Below, in pieces: positions 8,294 to 16,490 of a stretch of 64,000 nucleotides of DNA. How positions within the stretch are numbered: the first letter of the stretch is position 1; every line of letters begins with the position of its first letter. A program made the position numbers and the translations under genes. Below the pieces are notes generated by a model, which saw only the letters and a list, made by a program, of their open reading frames with translations, did not search any database and was not told the DNA's origin. Origin of the DNA: Selenomonadaceae bacterium (GTDB lineage Bacteria > Bacillota > Negativicutes > Selenomonadales > Selenomonadaceae); the NCBI GenBank assembly GCA_017427545.1, contig JAFRSO010000076.1, positions 1 to 64,000 of the forward strand. The letters are read 5' to 3'.

Positions 8294-9502
8294 ATGGCGG
8301 AAAAGATTTATTCAAGTAAAATCGTCGAACTCGGCGGACAAGTCAGCGACTTTATCGCGGCGGCCAATATGATTATCATGTTCGATGAGGCAATGGCTCT
8401 GCCCGAATTGCGCGACGCTTGCGTTATGCACACCGGCAACGAACTTACCGGCATGATTAAACCCGGCGACATTTATAAAATCGCGGGCACTGAATTCAAA
8501 ATCCTCAAGGTCGGCAGCGAAGTCCAGAAAAATTTGATGAACCTCGGACACATCACGATTAAATTTGACGGCGGCGAAGGTGAACTCCTCGAAGGCTCCG
8601 TTCACGTCGAAAATAAACCCGTTCCCGCAATCAAGGCCGGCGACATGATCGAAATTTTCAAGGCGGAAGATAAAAAAGTTGCTGACGGCTCATGGCTCGG
8701 CCTCAAAGGCAAAACTGCAATCGTAACCGGCGCGGCATCAGGTATCGGCAAGGCTGTCGCTCAAGCTTTCCTCGACAATGGCGCAAATGTCGTCGTCTGC
8801 GACCTCAACCCCAACGAACCCGAATTTAACATTACGGAGAACAGCGGCAAAGTTAAATACGTCATCACGAATGTTTGCGAGGCGGCAAGCGTTGAGGCTA
8901 TGGTCAAGACGGCTCTCGAAACTTTCGACAAGATTGATATTCTCGTCAACAACGCGGGCATTAATATTCCTTGTCTGCTCATCGACCCGAAAGATCCTCA
9001 CGGCAAATACGAACTCAACGAAAAAATTTACGATAAAGTTACCGGCGTCAACATCAAGGGCGTTTACCTCGTCGCGCAGGCTGTCGGTCATGAAATGGTT
9101 AAGAAGGGCGGCGGCGTGATTATCAACATGAGCAGTGAATCCGGCCTTGAAGGCTCCGAAGGTCAAAGCATTTATGCCGCAACGAAAAATGCCGTCAACA
9201 GCTTCACACGCAGCTGGGCTAAAGAACTCGGCAAGTATAATATCCGCGTCGTCGGAATGGCTCCCGGTATCATGGAGGCGACCGGTCTTAGAACGTTGGC
9301 TTATGAAGAGGCACTTGCTTACACTCGCGGAATCACCGTCGACGATTTGCGCAAAGGCTACAGCTCAACCAAAACTACTCCTCTCGGACGCAGCGGCAAG
9401 CTCTCCGAAGTTGCGGACGCGGTTGTTTTCTTGGCAAGTGACAGGGCGTCTTACATTCACGGCGTCACCTACAACGTTGCGGGCGGCAAAACGCGCGGCT
9501 GA
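8294..9502 (+). CDS. Fusion of sorbitol PTS IIA and sorbitol-6-phosphate dehydrogenase
   Basis: 402 residues that join what are separate srlB and srlD genes in enteric bacteria. Residues 1-123 are glucitol IIA, with the likely phospho-histidine His46 in ACVMHTGNEL and the strand set KPGDIYKIAG and LGHITIKFDGG. After a short linker, residues 137-402 are a short-chain dehydrogenase: TGAASGIG (145-152, cofactor loop), NNAG (219-222), catalytic Tyr294 and Lys298 in YAATK, and AGGKTRG at the end. The dehydrogenase would convert sorbitol 6-phosphate to fructose 6-phosphate. There is one continuous frame and no internal ribosome-binding site is obvious. The SDR specificity is inferred from the operon and the fusion. 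Confidence 0.9.
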   Translation: MAEKIYSSKIVELGGQVSDFIAAANMIIMFDEAMALPELRDACVMHTGNELTGMIKPGDIYKIAGTEFKILKVGSEVQKNLMNLGHITIKFDGGEGELLEGSVHVENKPVPAIKAGDMIEIFKAEDKKVADGSWLGLKGKTAIVTGAASGIGKAVAQAFLDNGANVVVCDLNPNEPEFNITENSGKVKYVITNVCEAASVEAMVKTALETFDKIDILVNNAGINIPCLLIDPKDPHGKYELNEKIYDKVTGVNIKGVYLVAQAVGHEMVKKGGGVIINMSSESGLEGSEGQSIYAATKNAVNSFTRSWAKELGKYNIRVVGMAPGIMEATGLRTLAYEEALAYTRGITVDDLRKGYSSTKTTPLGRSGKLSEVADAVVFLASDRASYIHGVTYNVAGGKTRG

Positions 9503-9520
9503 TTCAAAGGAGAAGCAATT

Positions 9521-10192
9521 ATGTTTTGGAAAGGCAATAAATCCGAAATGCGAATTGCGGCGTCAATCTTGTCGGCAGACTTCGCACATTTGGCGGACGA
9601 AGTTAAACACGTCACTGACGCGGGCATTGAGCAAATCCACATTGAAGTTGGCGACGGAGTTTTCTCACCTGACATAACCGTTGGCGCGCATGTCCTCAAA
9701 AGTTTGCGCAAAGTCACTGACGCAATCCTCGAAGCACATTTGATGACCATTCAACCTGAACGGAAAATTGAGGAGTTCGCGCAGGCCGGTGCAGATTTAA
9801 TCACCTTCCACATTGAGGCGACCGATCAAGCGCAAAGCGTCATCCACAAAATCAAAGGTTCCGGCTCAAAGGCAGGTGTTGCCCTTAATCCCGCGACGCC
9901 CCTTTGCATGATTGAAGAACTTTTGTACGACGTTGATGTTGTTCTGCTCATGACGGCAATTCCCGGCGCATCAGGTCAACCTTTGCTCAAACATTCCCTC
10001 GACAAAGTTAAACGACTCCACGACATGATCCGCGAAAACGATTACGATTGTTTGTTGGAAGTCGACGGCGGCGTTACGATTGAAAATGCTCAAGCTCTTC
10101 GTGAGGCCGGCGCGAACATTTTAGTATCGGGCACAGCTATTTACGAGTCAACCGACGTTTGGGCATCAGCGGCCTTGCTCAAAGGCGAGTAG
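9521..10192 (+). CDS. Ribulose-phosphate 3-epimerase-like TIM barrel with an altered catalytic site
   Basis: 223 residues in the pentulose/hexulose-phosphate 3-epimerase family. Recognisable blocks are IAASILSADF, EAHLMTIQP (His73), PGASGQPLL (phosphate loop), EVDGGVTIEN (Asp182) and VSGTAIY. The signature that normally reads HLDVMDG is HIEVGDG here, so the first catalytic, metal-binding Asp is Glu42. It is the last gene of the sorbitol operon (18 nt after the dehydrogenase), which fits a side-path sugar phosphate rather than general ribulose 5-phosphate. It could be a hexulose-6-phosphate epimerase; substrate unproven. A terminator follows. Confidence 0.8.
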   Translation: MFWKGNKSEMRIAASILSADFAHLADEVKHVTDAGIEQIHIEVGDGVFSPDITVGAHVLKSLRKVTDAILEAHLMTIQPERKIEEFAQAGADLITFHIEATDQAQSVIHKIKGSGSKAGVALNPATPLCMIEELLYDVDVVLLMTAIPGASGQPLLKHSLDKVKRLHDMIRENDYDCLLEVDGGVTIENAQALREAGANILVSGTAIYESTDVWASAALLKGE

Positions 10193-10227
10193 CAACTTTT
10201 CCTTACCACTACCCCCCTGAATTTAAA

Positions 10228-10261
10228 TCCCTCAAGCAAATTGCTTTGGGGAATTTTTTTT
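10228..10261 (+). terminator. Terminator of the sorbitol operon
   Basis: CCCTCAAGC pairs with GCTTTGGGG over a five-base loop and is followed by eight T residues. It lies 36 nt after the epimerase stop. Confidence 0.85.
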
Positions 10262-10276
10262 GCGAAAATTAAACCG

Positions 10277-10305
10277 TTGAATATAAATCTGCCCTATGAT
10301 AAAAT
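10277..10305 (+). promoter_or_regulatory. Predicted accC promoter
   Basis: TTGAAT and TAAAAT lie 17 nt apart, placing a transcript start about 35 nt before the start codon of the biotin carboxylase gene. It is directly downstream of the sorbitol operon terminator, which supports an independent transcript. Confidence 0.6.
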
Positions 10306-10348
10306 AATCGCGCATAAGTTTTATTGCTTGATGTGAGGGGGAAATTTT

Positions 10349-11788
10349 ATGATTAGGAGAATCCTCATAGCGAATCGCGGCGAAATTGCCGTCCGAGTTA
10401 TTCGCACCTGTCAAGAGTTGGGCATTGAGACCGTCGCAATTTATTCGGACGCGGACAAAGAAGCTCTGCACGCTCAACTTGCCGACGTTCGCTATCGTGT
10501 CGGCACGGAAGACGCCTTCGACAGCTACCTCAACCGCGAGGCGATTATTGACGCGGCAAAAACTACCGAGGCTGATGCAGTTCACCCCGGTTACGGATTT
10601 TTGTCGGAGGACGCGGACTTTGCTCAAATGGTCGTTGATGCGGGCATGACGTGGATTGGCCCTTTGCCCGAAACCATTAAACTCGTCGGCGATAAGGACG
10701 CGGCGCGTGCCTCAATGGTTCCGGCAGGAATTCCCATGTCGAAAGGTTCCGAGCCGTTGACCAGCAATGCTATGGCGATTAAAGCTGCGGCGGAAGTCGG
10801 CTACCCCGTCATCTTGAAACCTGTAAGCGGCGGCGGCGGTAAGGGCATGTTCATTGTCCGCAACGAAAATGAACTTCCGCACGTGTTGGGGCTTGTCGAC
10901 GTGACGCAGAACAGATTTTATTTTGAGCATTATATCGAACATTCGCGGCACATTGAAGTTCAAGTCGTGGCGGATAATTTCGGCAGCGTGATTCATTTGG
11001 GCGAGCGTGAATGTTCAATTCAACGTCGCAATCAAAAACTTTTGGAGGAGTCGCCGTCTATCGCTTTAACGCCCGAAATGCGCGAACGTGTCGGCAAGCT
11101 TGCAGTCAAGGCGGCTAAGAGCGTCCACTATTCCAACATCGGCACGGTTGAATTTTTGCTTGACCTCAAGACGAACGAATTTTACTTCATGGAGATTAAT
11201 CCGCGTATTCAAGTTGAGCACGGCATAACCGAAGCCGTCACGGGCATTGATTTAGTTCGGACGCAAATTCGCGTTGCCTCCGGTGAACCTTTGAACTTAA
11301 CGCAGGAAGATATTAAATTCACCGGTCACGCAATCGAATGCAGAATCAACGCTGAAGATCCCGACCGTAAATTTATGCCGACGCCCGGTAAAATTGAATT
11401 CCTTCATGAGCCGAGCGGGCCTCGTGTCAGATTTGATAGCGGTGTCACGGCGGGCTTATCGATTGAGCCTTACTATGATTCGTTGATTGCAAAGCTGATT
11501 GTTCACGGGCGGACACGCGGTGACGCGATCAGAATTATGCGGCGGGCGTTGAATGAGTTCATGCTCAAGGGCGAAGGAAATTTTGTCAAGACGACCGTCC
11601 CGCTCCACCAACAAATCCTCGACGACGAATGGTTCTGCACGGGCAATATCGACACGCAATTTATCAAAAACCGTCTGCCGATTTATTCTGCTGCACCGAA
11701 AAAAATTACTCTTGAAGACAAAATGGATCCCGACCTTGCGGAAAGACTTGCTCGCGGCGGCGGACGTATCGACATAGATTACGCTTGA
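10349..11788 (+). CDS. accC: Biotin carboxylase
   Basis: 479 residues. ATP-dependent carboxylation of biotin on a carrier protein, the first half-reaction of acetyl-CoA (or another acyl-CoA or pyruvate) carboxylase. The sequence shows RILIANRGEIAVRVIRTC at the start, the ATP-grasp glycine loop KPVSGGGGKGM, HIEVQVVAD, the active-site segment MEINPRIQVEHGITE and RINAEDP. It is about 30 residues longer than E. coli AccC, with an extra C-terminal tail rich in charged residues. No accB, accA/D or other carboxylase subunit lies nearby, so its partner must be elsewhere. The family call is firm; the acyl acceptor cannot be told. Confidence 0.9.
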   Translation: MIRRILIANRGEIAVRVIRTCQELGIETVAIYSDADKEALHAQLADVRYRVGTEDAFDSYLNREAIIDAAKTTEADAVHPGYGFLSEDADFAQMVVDAGMTWIGPLPETIKLVGDKDAARASMVPAGIPMSKGSEPLTSNAMAIKAAAEVGYPVILKPVSGGGGKGMFIVRNENELPHVLGLVDVTQNRFYFEHYIEHSRHIEVQVVADNFGSVIHLGERECSIQRRNQKLLEESPSIALTPEMRERVGKLAVKAAKSVHYSNIGTVEFLLDLKTNEFYFMEINPRIQVEHGITEAVTGIDLVRTQIRVASGEPLNLTQEDIKFTGHAIECRINAEDPDRKFMPTPGKIEFLHEPSGPRVRFDSGVTAGLSIEPYYDSLIAKLIVHGRTRGDAIRIMRRALNEFMLKGEGNFVKTTVPLHQQILDDEWFCTGNIDTQFIKNRLPIYSAAPKKITLEDKMDPDLAERLARGGGRIDIDYA

Positions 11789-11837
11789 TTTGATTGATCT
11801 TTAGCGGTTAGGTTGTGTTGATGATGTGACTTTAAGA

Positions 11838-12054
11838 GGCCGTCAAGGATGACGGCCGTCGCGACCACGACGCAGGAAGCGTCGTTAGCGACACATTTAG
11901 TTTCGGGTAACCTTAACGTTGGAATTATGAGAACTTAACGCCCCTGCGAGGCGTCTTTTCTTTTGCTACTTTTCTTTGGACAAGCAAAGAAAAGTAGATA
12001 AAAAAATACAAAAGTCATTATCTGTCACGGGGGAGCGACAACTTATTCAACACA
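11838..12054 (-). repeat. Dispersed intergenic element, copy A (full length)
   Basis: This stretch aligns end to end with the reverse complement of 26480-26694. It begins with a GCCGTCA-TGACGGC hairpin, continues through AACGCCCCTGCGAGG and an internal hairpin CTACTTTTCTTTG/CAAAGAAAAGTAG, and ends near TTCAACACA. No open frame of note is inside, and no transposase. The rest of 11789-12153 holds only a few degenerate 7-mers and the cheB leader. It looks like a non-autonomous mobile or REP-like element. Confidence 0.75.
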
Positions 12055-12153
12055 CTCTAATCACTAATCACTTTTTTTGCGCGGCAATGAAGGAACTTTA
12101 GCAAGTCGGGCGAATAGTAGCTAATAATTGTTTTGAAAAGGGAGGCTTCCAAA

Positions 12154-13296
12154 GTGATTCGTGTTTTGATTGCTGATGACTCGGCTTTTATGCGAAAAGT
12201 CCTCTCTGATTTATTCAAAAGTCAAAGTGACTTCGAGGTTGTCGGCACGGCGGTAAACGGTCAAGACGCCATAGAAAAAGTTAAAAAATTTCAGCCGGAC
12301 GTATTGACACTTGATGTTATTATGCCGATTATGGACGGGTTGAGCGCGCTGGCGGTAATCATGGAGCAATGCCCGTTGCCGGTCGTCATGGTAAGTTCCA
12401 CGACGCAAAAAGGTACGAATGAAACGATTCGGGCATTGGCGTTGGGAGCGGTTGATTTCGTCAGCAAGGCGGGCGGAGCCATTTCAAAAATCGACACGAT
12501 TAAGGACGAAATTTTATCTAAGTGTCGAATGGCGGCAAAGGCTCGTGCCAGAAAAAATTTCGCGGCAAGTAAACCGCTCGTCTATCAGCCGAAAACTACA
12601 GCTGAATCTACGACGCGTCGAGTTGAAGTCAAGCGCAGGACGGGGCTTGTCCTTCCACAAAGACCGACGTTTGGTCGACCGACTGTGACAGCTGAACCCG
12701 TTAAAAGAATTATTCCCGGCACAGGGAAAAAACTTGTGGTTATCGGGACATCGACGGGCGGCCCTCAAGCATTGCAAGCGGTAATTACGCGCCTGCCACG
12801 CAATTTACCCTGCGGCGTCGTCATCGTTCAACACATGCCCGCGGGATTTACGAAGTCATTGGCGGAAAGATTAAATTCAATCAGCGAGATAGCAGTCAAG
12901 GAGGCAGAACACGACGAAATTATCAAGCCGGGGCAAGTGTACATTGCGCCCGGAGATTATCATTTACGCATTGTACCTGCGGGCGGCGGTGAAAGAAAAA
13001 TTGTCTTGAGCCAGGAGCCGCGTGTAGGCAATCTTCGCCCGACAGTCAATTACATGTTCGATTCGGCTTCGCAATTCGGCAGGGATTTAGTCAGCGTGAT
13101 TATGACGGGCATGGGTTCGGACGGTTGCGAGGGCATGAAAAAAGTTAAGGCGACGGGCGGTTATTCTATCGCGCAGGACGAAAACAGTTGCGTCGTCTAC
13201 GGTATGCCCAAAGCTGTAGTTGAAGCGGGGCTTGCCGACGAAATTCGCCCTTTAAATAAAATTGCCGAAGCTATTGTTGAGGCGGTAAGGAGATAG
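12154..13296 (+). CDS. cheB: Chemotaxis methylesterase/glutamine deamidase
   Basis: 380 residues from GTG 12154; GGGAGG lies 8 nt upstream, and the earlier TTG at 12133 precedes it. CheB removes methyl groups from chemoreceptors. The N-terminal receiver domain has the phospho-acceptor Asp54 in DVLTLDVIMP. A basic, Thr/Pro-rich linker leads to the methylesterase domain with the catalytic triad in VVIGTSTGGP (Ser), IVQHMPAGFT (His) and MTGMGSDGCEG (Asp). It is the first gene of a plus-strand chemotaxis/motility operon that shows no cheR or cheY in this window. Confidence 0.95.
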   Translation: MIRVLIADDSAFMRKVLSDLFKSQSDFEVVGTAVNGQDAIEKVKKFQPDVLTLDVIMPIMDGLSALAVIMEQCPLPVVMVSSTTQKGTNETIRALALGAVDFVSKAGGAISKIDTIKDEILSKCRMAAKARARKNFAASKPLVYQPKTTAESTTRRVEVKRRTGLVLPQRPTFGRPTVTAEPVKRIIPGTGKKLVVIGTSTGGPQALQAVITRLPRNLPCGVVIVQHMPAGFTKSLAERLNSISEIAVKEAEHDEIIKPGQVYIAPGDYHLRIVPAGGGERKIVLSQEPRVGNLRPTVNYMFDSASQFGRDLVSVIMTGMGSDGCEGMKKVKATGGYSIAQDENSCVVYGMPKAVVEAGLADEIRPLNKIAEAIVEAVRR

Positions 13297-13327
13297 GGAC
13301 TAGGAACTAGGAATTAGGAATTAGGAG
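13296..13327. repeat. 7-mer array, left arm beside the four-helix-bundle gene
   Basis: Consecutive units TAGGAAC, TAGGAAT, TAGGAAT and TAGGAGT run from the cheB stop codon to the ribosome-binding site of the next gene. The matching reverse-complement arm lies at 13711-13740, on the far side of that gene. Confidence 0.8.
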
Positions 13328-13336
13328 TTGAACGGT

Positions 13337-13687
13337 TTGCATTATAAGGATTTAATTGTTTGGCAAAAGGCAATGGACTTGACGACGGAAATTTATCGTC
13401 TGACTAAAAAATTGCCCAAAGATGAACTTTACGGTCTGACGAATCAACTTCGACGGGCGGCAGTCTCCATTCCTTCAAATATAGCGGAAGGCAACGAGAG
13501 AGCTTCCACGGGAGATTACTTAAGATTTTTAATCATTGCGCGTGGTTCAAATGCCGAAGTCGAAACTCAACTGTTACTCTGTGTCAGACTGAATTATTTA
13601 GCGCAAGAAGATATTGAAGCAACACTGTCCTTAAATGAAGAAATTGGACGAATGCTTAGCTCAATAATTACAAAGCTCAAGAACTAA
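13337..13687 (+). CDS. Four-helix-bundle protein (S23 / Avd-like family)
   Basis: 116 residues from TTG 13337, which has AGGAG at 9 nt; the TTG at 13328 is too close to that site. The sequence shows the family pattern LIVWQKAMDLTTEIYRLTKK, GLTNQLRRAAVSIPSNIAEG and a last helix LNEEIGRMLSSIITKLK. Members include proteins encoded in rRNA intervening sequences and are related in fold to the accessory protein of diversity-generating retroelements. The molecular role is poorly known. Its place between cheB and cheA is unusual, and it is bracketed by facing 7-mer arrays, so it looks inserted. No reverse transcriptase or variable repeat is nearby. Confidence 0.85.
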   Translation: MHYKDLIVWQKAMDLTTEIYRLTKKLPKDELYGLTNQLRRAAVSIPSNIAEGNERASTGDYLRFLIIARGSNAEVETQLLLCVRLNYLAQEDIEATLSLNEEIGRMLSSIITKLKN

Positions 13688-13710
13688 GAATCAGGAACCA
13701 TTATTTTCTA

Positions 13711-13740
13711 TTTCCTAGTTCCCAGTTCCTAGTTCCTAAC
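13711..13740. repeat. 7-mer array, right arm beside the four-helix-bundle gene
   Basis: TTCCTAG, TTCCCAG, TTCCTAG, TTCCTAA: the reverse complement of the TAGGAAC units at 13296-13327. The two arms could pair with the whole gene in the loop. Confidence 0.8.
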
Positions 13741-13755
13741 AAAGGAGGAAACTTT

Positions 13756-15882
13756 ATGGAAACCAATCAATACATGGATATGTTTCTCGACGAGTCGCAT
13801 GAACATTTGCAATCGCTCAACGACGGCTTGCTCGGCTTGGAAGATAACGCCGAGGATCTGTCCATACTTAATGAAATTTTCCGCAACGCACACACGCTCA
13901 AAGGCATGTCGGCGACAATGGGTTACAACAAAATTGCCGAATTGACGCACGAGATGGAAGACGTGCTCGATATGTTGCGCAAAGAACAGCTTGCGGTGAC
14001 CGGCGACATTATCGATACGTTGTTCAAATGTATCGATTCGCTGGAGCAAATGATTAACAACGTGGCTAACGGCGACCCTGAAGACCTTATCGATGTATCG
14101 GATTTGGTTGCGAAATTGACTGCGATAATGCGCGGCGAAGGTGCTCCCGCTGCCACTGCGACTACAGAAGTTGCCCCTGCCGAAAAATCCGCTGCACCTC
14201 AAACCGCTGCCGACTCTGCAGGTATCCCCGTCGAATTGACGGACACGGAAAAAAATCTTATAACCGAAGCTGAAAAAACCGGTATGCACGGCATTTATCT
14301 TAAAGTCACGCTGTCGGAATCTTGCCTGCTGAAATCTGCGCGGTCGTATATGGTTATGAACGCCCTGGAAGAACTCGGCGAAGTGATTCGGACAATCCCG
14401 CCCGCTGAAGATTTGGAGCAAGAATCTTTCGACCGTTCGTTTGAAGTCATATTGATTACCGGCTCCGAAGAAGAAGCTGTTCACGATGCGGTTATGGGCA
14501 TTTCGGAAATTGAAACGGCGGACACTCAAATTATCAAATTCGCAGCGGCCGCACCGCAACCTTCACCCGCTCCGACGCCTGCACCTGCCGTTGAACAAAA
14601 ATCTGAATCCACTTCGGCCGCAACAACTCCCGCACCTGCCCCGAAACCTTCCGTGCCCTCAAATAAAACTGCTACTCAACAAGGCGGCGGACAATCTTCG
14701 GCAGCAAATAATCCCGCCACTCAAAAGAAAAGTCATGCCGGACAATCCGTCCGCGTTGATATAGAAAAACTTGATACGCTGATGAATTTGATGGGCGAGC
14801 TGGTTATAAATAAAGTTCGCCTTGAGCAAATCGGACAAACTCACAGGCTTTCCGAACTCACCGAGACTTTGGAGCAAATGGACAGAGTGACGACCGATCT
14901 TCAAAATATCGTCATGAAAGTCCGCATGGTTCCCGTCAGCCAAGTCTTTAACCGTTTCCCGCGCATGGTTCGCGACGTTACCAAGGAACTCAACAAGGAA
15001 ATTAATTTGACGATTGAGGGCGAGGACACCGAACTTGACCGCACCGTTATTGACGAAATCGGCGATCCGATTATGCACCTCTTGAGAAATTCGCTTGACC
15101 ACGGAATTGAAATGCCTGACGAACGCGAAGCTAAAGGTAAGCCGCGTATCGGTGAAGTCGGACTTATCGCCCGCCACGAAGGCAATAACGTCGTCATCAT
15201 GGTTACCGACGACGGCAAGGGCATTGACGCCGATATTATCCGTCACAAGGCCGTTGAGAAGGGGCTTTTCACTCAAGAGGAAGTCGACTCAATGGATGAC
15301 GCGGACGCTGTAAGAATTGTTTTCTTGCCGGGATTTTCGACGGCGGAAAAAATCAGCGACATTTCCGGACGCGGCGTCGGCATGGACGTTGTTAAAAGCA
15401 AAATTGAATCTTTGAGCGGGCAAGTCGACGTTGAGACGCACGTCAACGAAGGCTCGATTTTCAAGATTAAGTTGCCGCTGACGTTGGCGATTATCCAGGC
15501 AATGCTCGTTCAAGTTCAAGCGGAAATGTACGCAATCCCGCTCGCCTCAATCGACAGTACGCTAAGCATTCAACCGAACGATATCAGCACGGTGCAAAAT
15601 AATGAAGTTATCGTTCTGCGCGGCGAAATCATTCCGATAATCCGCATGGAAGAATCTTTGATGGTTCCGCATGTGAAAGACACCAAAGAACTTTTCGTCG
15701 TCGTAGTTCATGCCGGCGACTCGAAGGCGGGTATTGTCGTTGATAAATTAATCGGTCAGCAAGAAATTGTTATTAAAACGCTGGGCAATCTGTTCATGGG
15801 CTTGAAGATGTTTTCAGGCGCGACAGTGCTCGGTGACGGCCGCGTAGCTTTGATTCTCGACGTGGCAACGATGTTGAACTAG
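13756..15882 (+). CDS. cheA: Chemotaxis histidine kinase
   Basis: 708 residues with the full CheA order. The P1 HPt domain carries His46 in RNAHTLKGMSAT. A P2-like domain spans about 170-260, between Ala/Pro-rich linkers (residues 130-155 and 265-325). The P3 dimerisation domain begins near SVRVDIEKLDTLMNLMGELVI. The P4 ATPase domain has DPIMHLLRNSLDHGIE (N box), VTDDGKGID and GRGVGMDVV. The P5 CheW-like domain (FKIKLPLTLAIIQAMLVQV onward) ends the protein. It couples receptors to CheB and CheY. A clean GGAGG precedes the ATG. Confidence 0.96.
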   Translation: METNQYMDMFLDESHEHLQSLNDGLLGLEDNAEDLSILNEIFRNAHTLKGMSATMGYNKIAELTHEMEDVLDMLRKEQLAVTGDIIDTLFKCIDSLEQMINNVANGDPEDLIDVSDLVAKLTAIMRGEGAPAATATTEVAPAEKSAAPQTAADSAGIPVELTDTEKNLITEAEKTGMHGIYLKVTLSESCLLKSARSYMVMNALEELGEVIRTIPPAEDLEQESFDRSFEVILITGSEEEAVHDAVMGISEIETADTQIIKFAAAAPQPSPAPTPAPAVEQKSESTSAATTPAPAPKPSVPSNKTATQQGGGQSSAANNPATQKKSHAGQSVRVDIEKLDTLMNLMGELVINKVRLEQIGQTHRLSELTETLEQMDRVTTDLQNIVMKVRMVPVSQVFNRFPRMVRDVTKELNKEINLTIEGEDTELDRTVIDEIGDPIMHLLRNSLDHGIEMPDEREAKGKPRIGEVGLIARHEGNNVVIMVTDDGKGIDADIIRHKAVEKGLFTQEEVDSMDDADAVRIVFLPGFSTAEKISDISGRGVGMDVVKSKIESLSGQVDVETHVNEGSIFKIKLPLTLAIIQAMLVQVQAEMYAIPLASIDSTLSIQPNDISTVQNNEVIVLRGEIIPIIRMEESLMVPHVKDTKELFVVVVHAGDSKAGIVVDKLIGQQEIVIKTLGNLFMGLKMFSGATVLGDGRVALILDVATMLN

Positions 15883-15958
15883 TTAGGAGTTAGGAGTGAG
15901 GAGGTAGGAGTTAAAACGCTCATACAACTCCTAACTCCTACCTCCTAACTTCTAACTG
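15883..15958. repeat. 7-mer repeat hairpin between cheA and cheW
   Basis: The left arm has TTAGGAG-type units starting at the cheA stop codon; the right arm has the complementary ACTCCTA/CTCCTAA units, with a 12-nt loop. The stem could be about 30 bp long and would sit in the operon mRNA. Confidence 0.8.
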
Positions 15959-15977
15959 ATAGAACGGAGGAATTTTT

Positions 15978-16454
15978 ATGGCTAAAGACAGCGCGGCAAA
16001 TAAACCTGTGGTTGACGATGATGAGCAAGTATACGCAATGCAAGTTGTCGCCTTCAAACTGCGCGACGAAGAATACGGCGTGAATATCTTTCAAGTGCAA
16101 GAAATTCACAATCTGGTTGACATAACCCGCGTACCGTTCGCGGCAAGTTTCATCAAGGGCGTTATCAATCAACGCGGCTCGGTTATGCCCGTCATCGATC
16201 TCAAAAAACGCCTCGGCATTGAGGAGACGCCTTACACTGAAACTACCCGAATCGTTACGGTTATCGTCGGTGATTTGCAAGTCGGTATGCTCGTCGACGC
16301 CGTAACCGAAGTTTTAACCATTCGTTCCAAGCTCGTCGATCCTAAAAAAACCGTCAGTGACAGGGCAATGGAAAAATTCTTGAGCGGTATCGGCAATATC
16401 GACGGGCGGCTTGTCACCATGCTAAACCTTGAGGAGATTGTCAACGCAAATTGA
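15978..16454 (+). CDS. cheW: Chemotaxis coupling protein CheW
   Basis: 158 residues, ATG with GGAGG upstream. It bridges chemoreceptors and CheA. After a short Lys/Asp-rich start it has the CheW fold with VVAFKLRDEEYGVNIFQVQEI, FIKGVINQRGSVMPVIDLKKR, and VGMLVDAVTEVL with the conserved end region. The length is typical. It lies between cheA and cheC in the same operon. Confidence 0.95.
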   Translation: MAKDSAANKPVVDDDEQVYAMQVVAFKLRDEEYGVNIFQVQEIHNLVDITRVPFAASFIKGVINQRGSVMPVIDLKKRLGIEETPYTETTRIVTVIVGDLQVGMLVDAVTEVLTIRSKLVDPKKTVSDRAMEKFLSGIGNIDGRLVTMLNLEEIVNAN

Positions 16455-16490
16455 GAATAAACTTTGAATAACTTTATGGAGATGATTTTA

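Noticed and set aside
9521-10192. Plain ribulose-phosphate 3-epimerase (rpe) call
   Set aside because: The catalytic signature is altered (Glu for Asp) and the gene belongs to a sorbitol operon, so the housekeeping name is not safe.
13296-13740. Diversity-generating retroelement around the four-helix-bundle gene
   Set aside because: No reverse transcriptase, template repeat or variable repeat in or near this part of the window.
13729-15276. Long antisense open frames opposite cheA
   Set aside because: They arise from codon bias in cheA; no start site or domain supports them.
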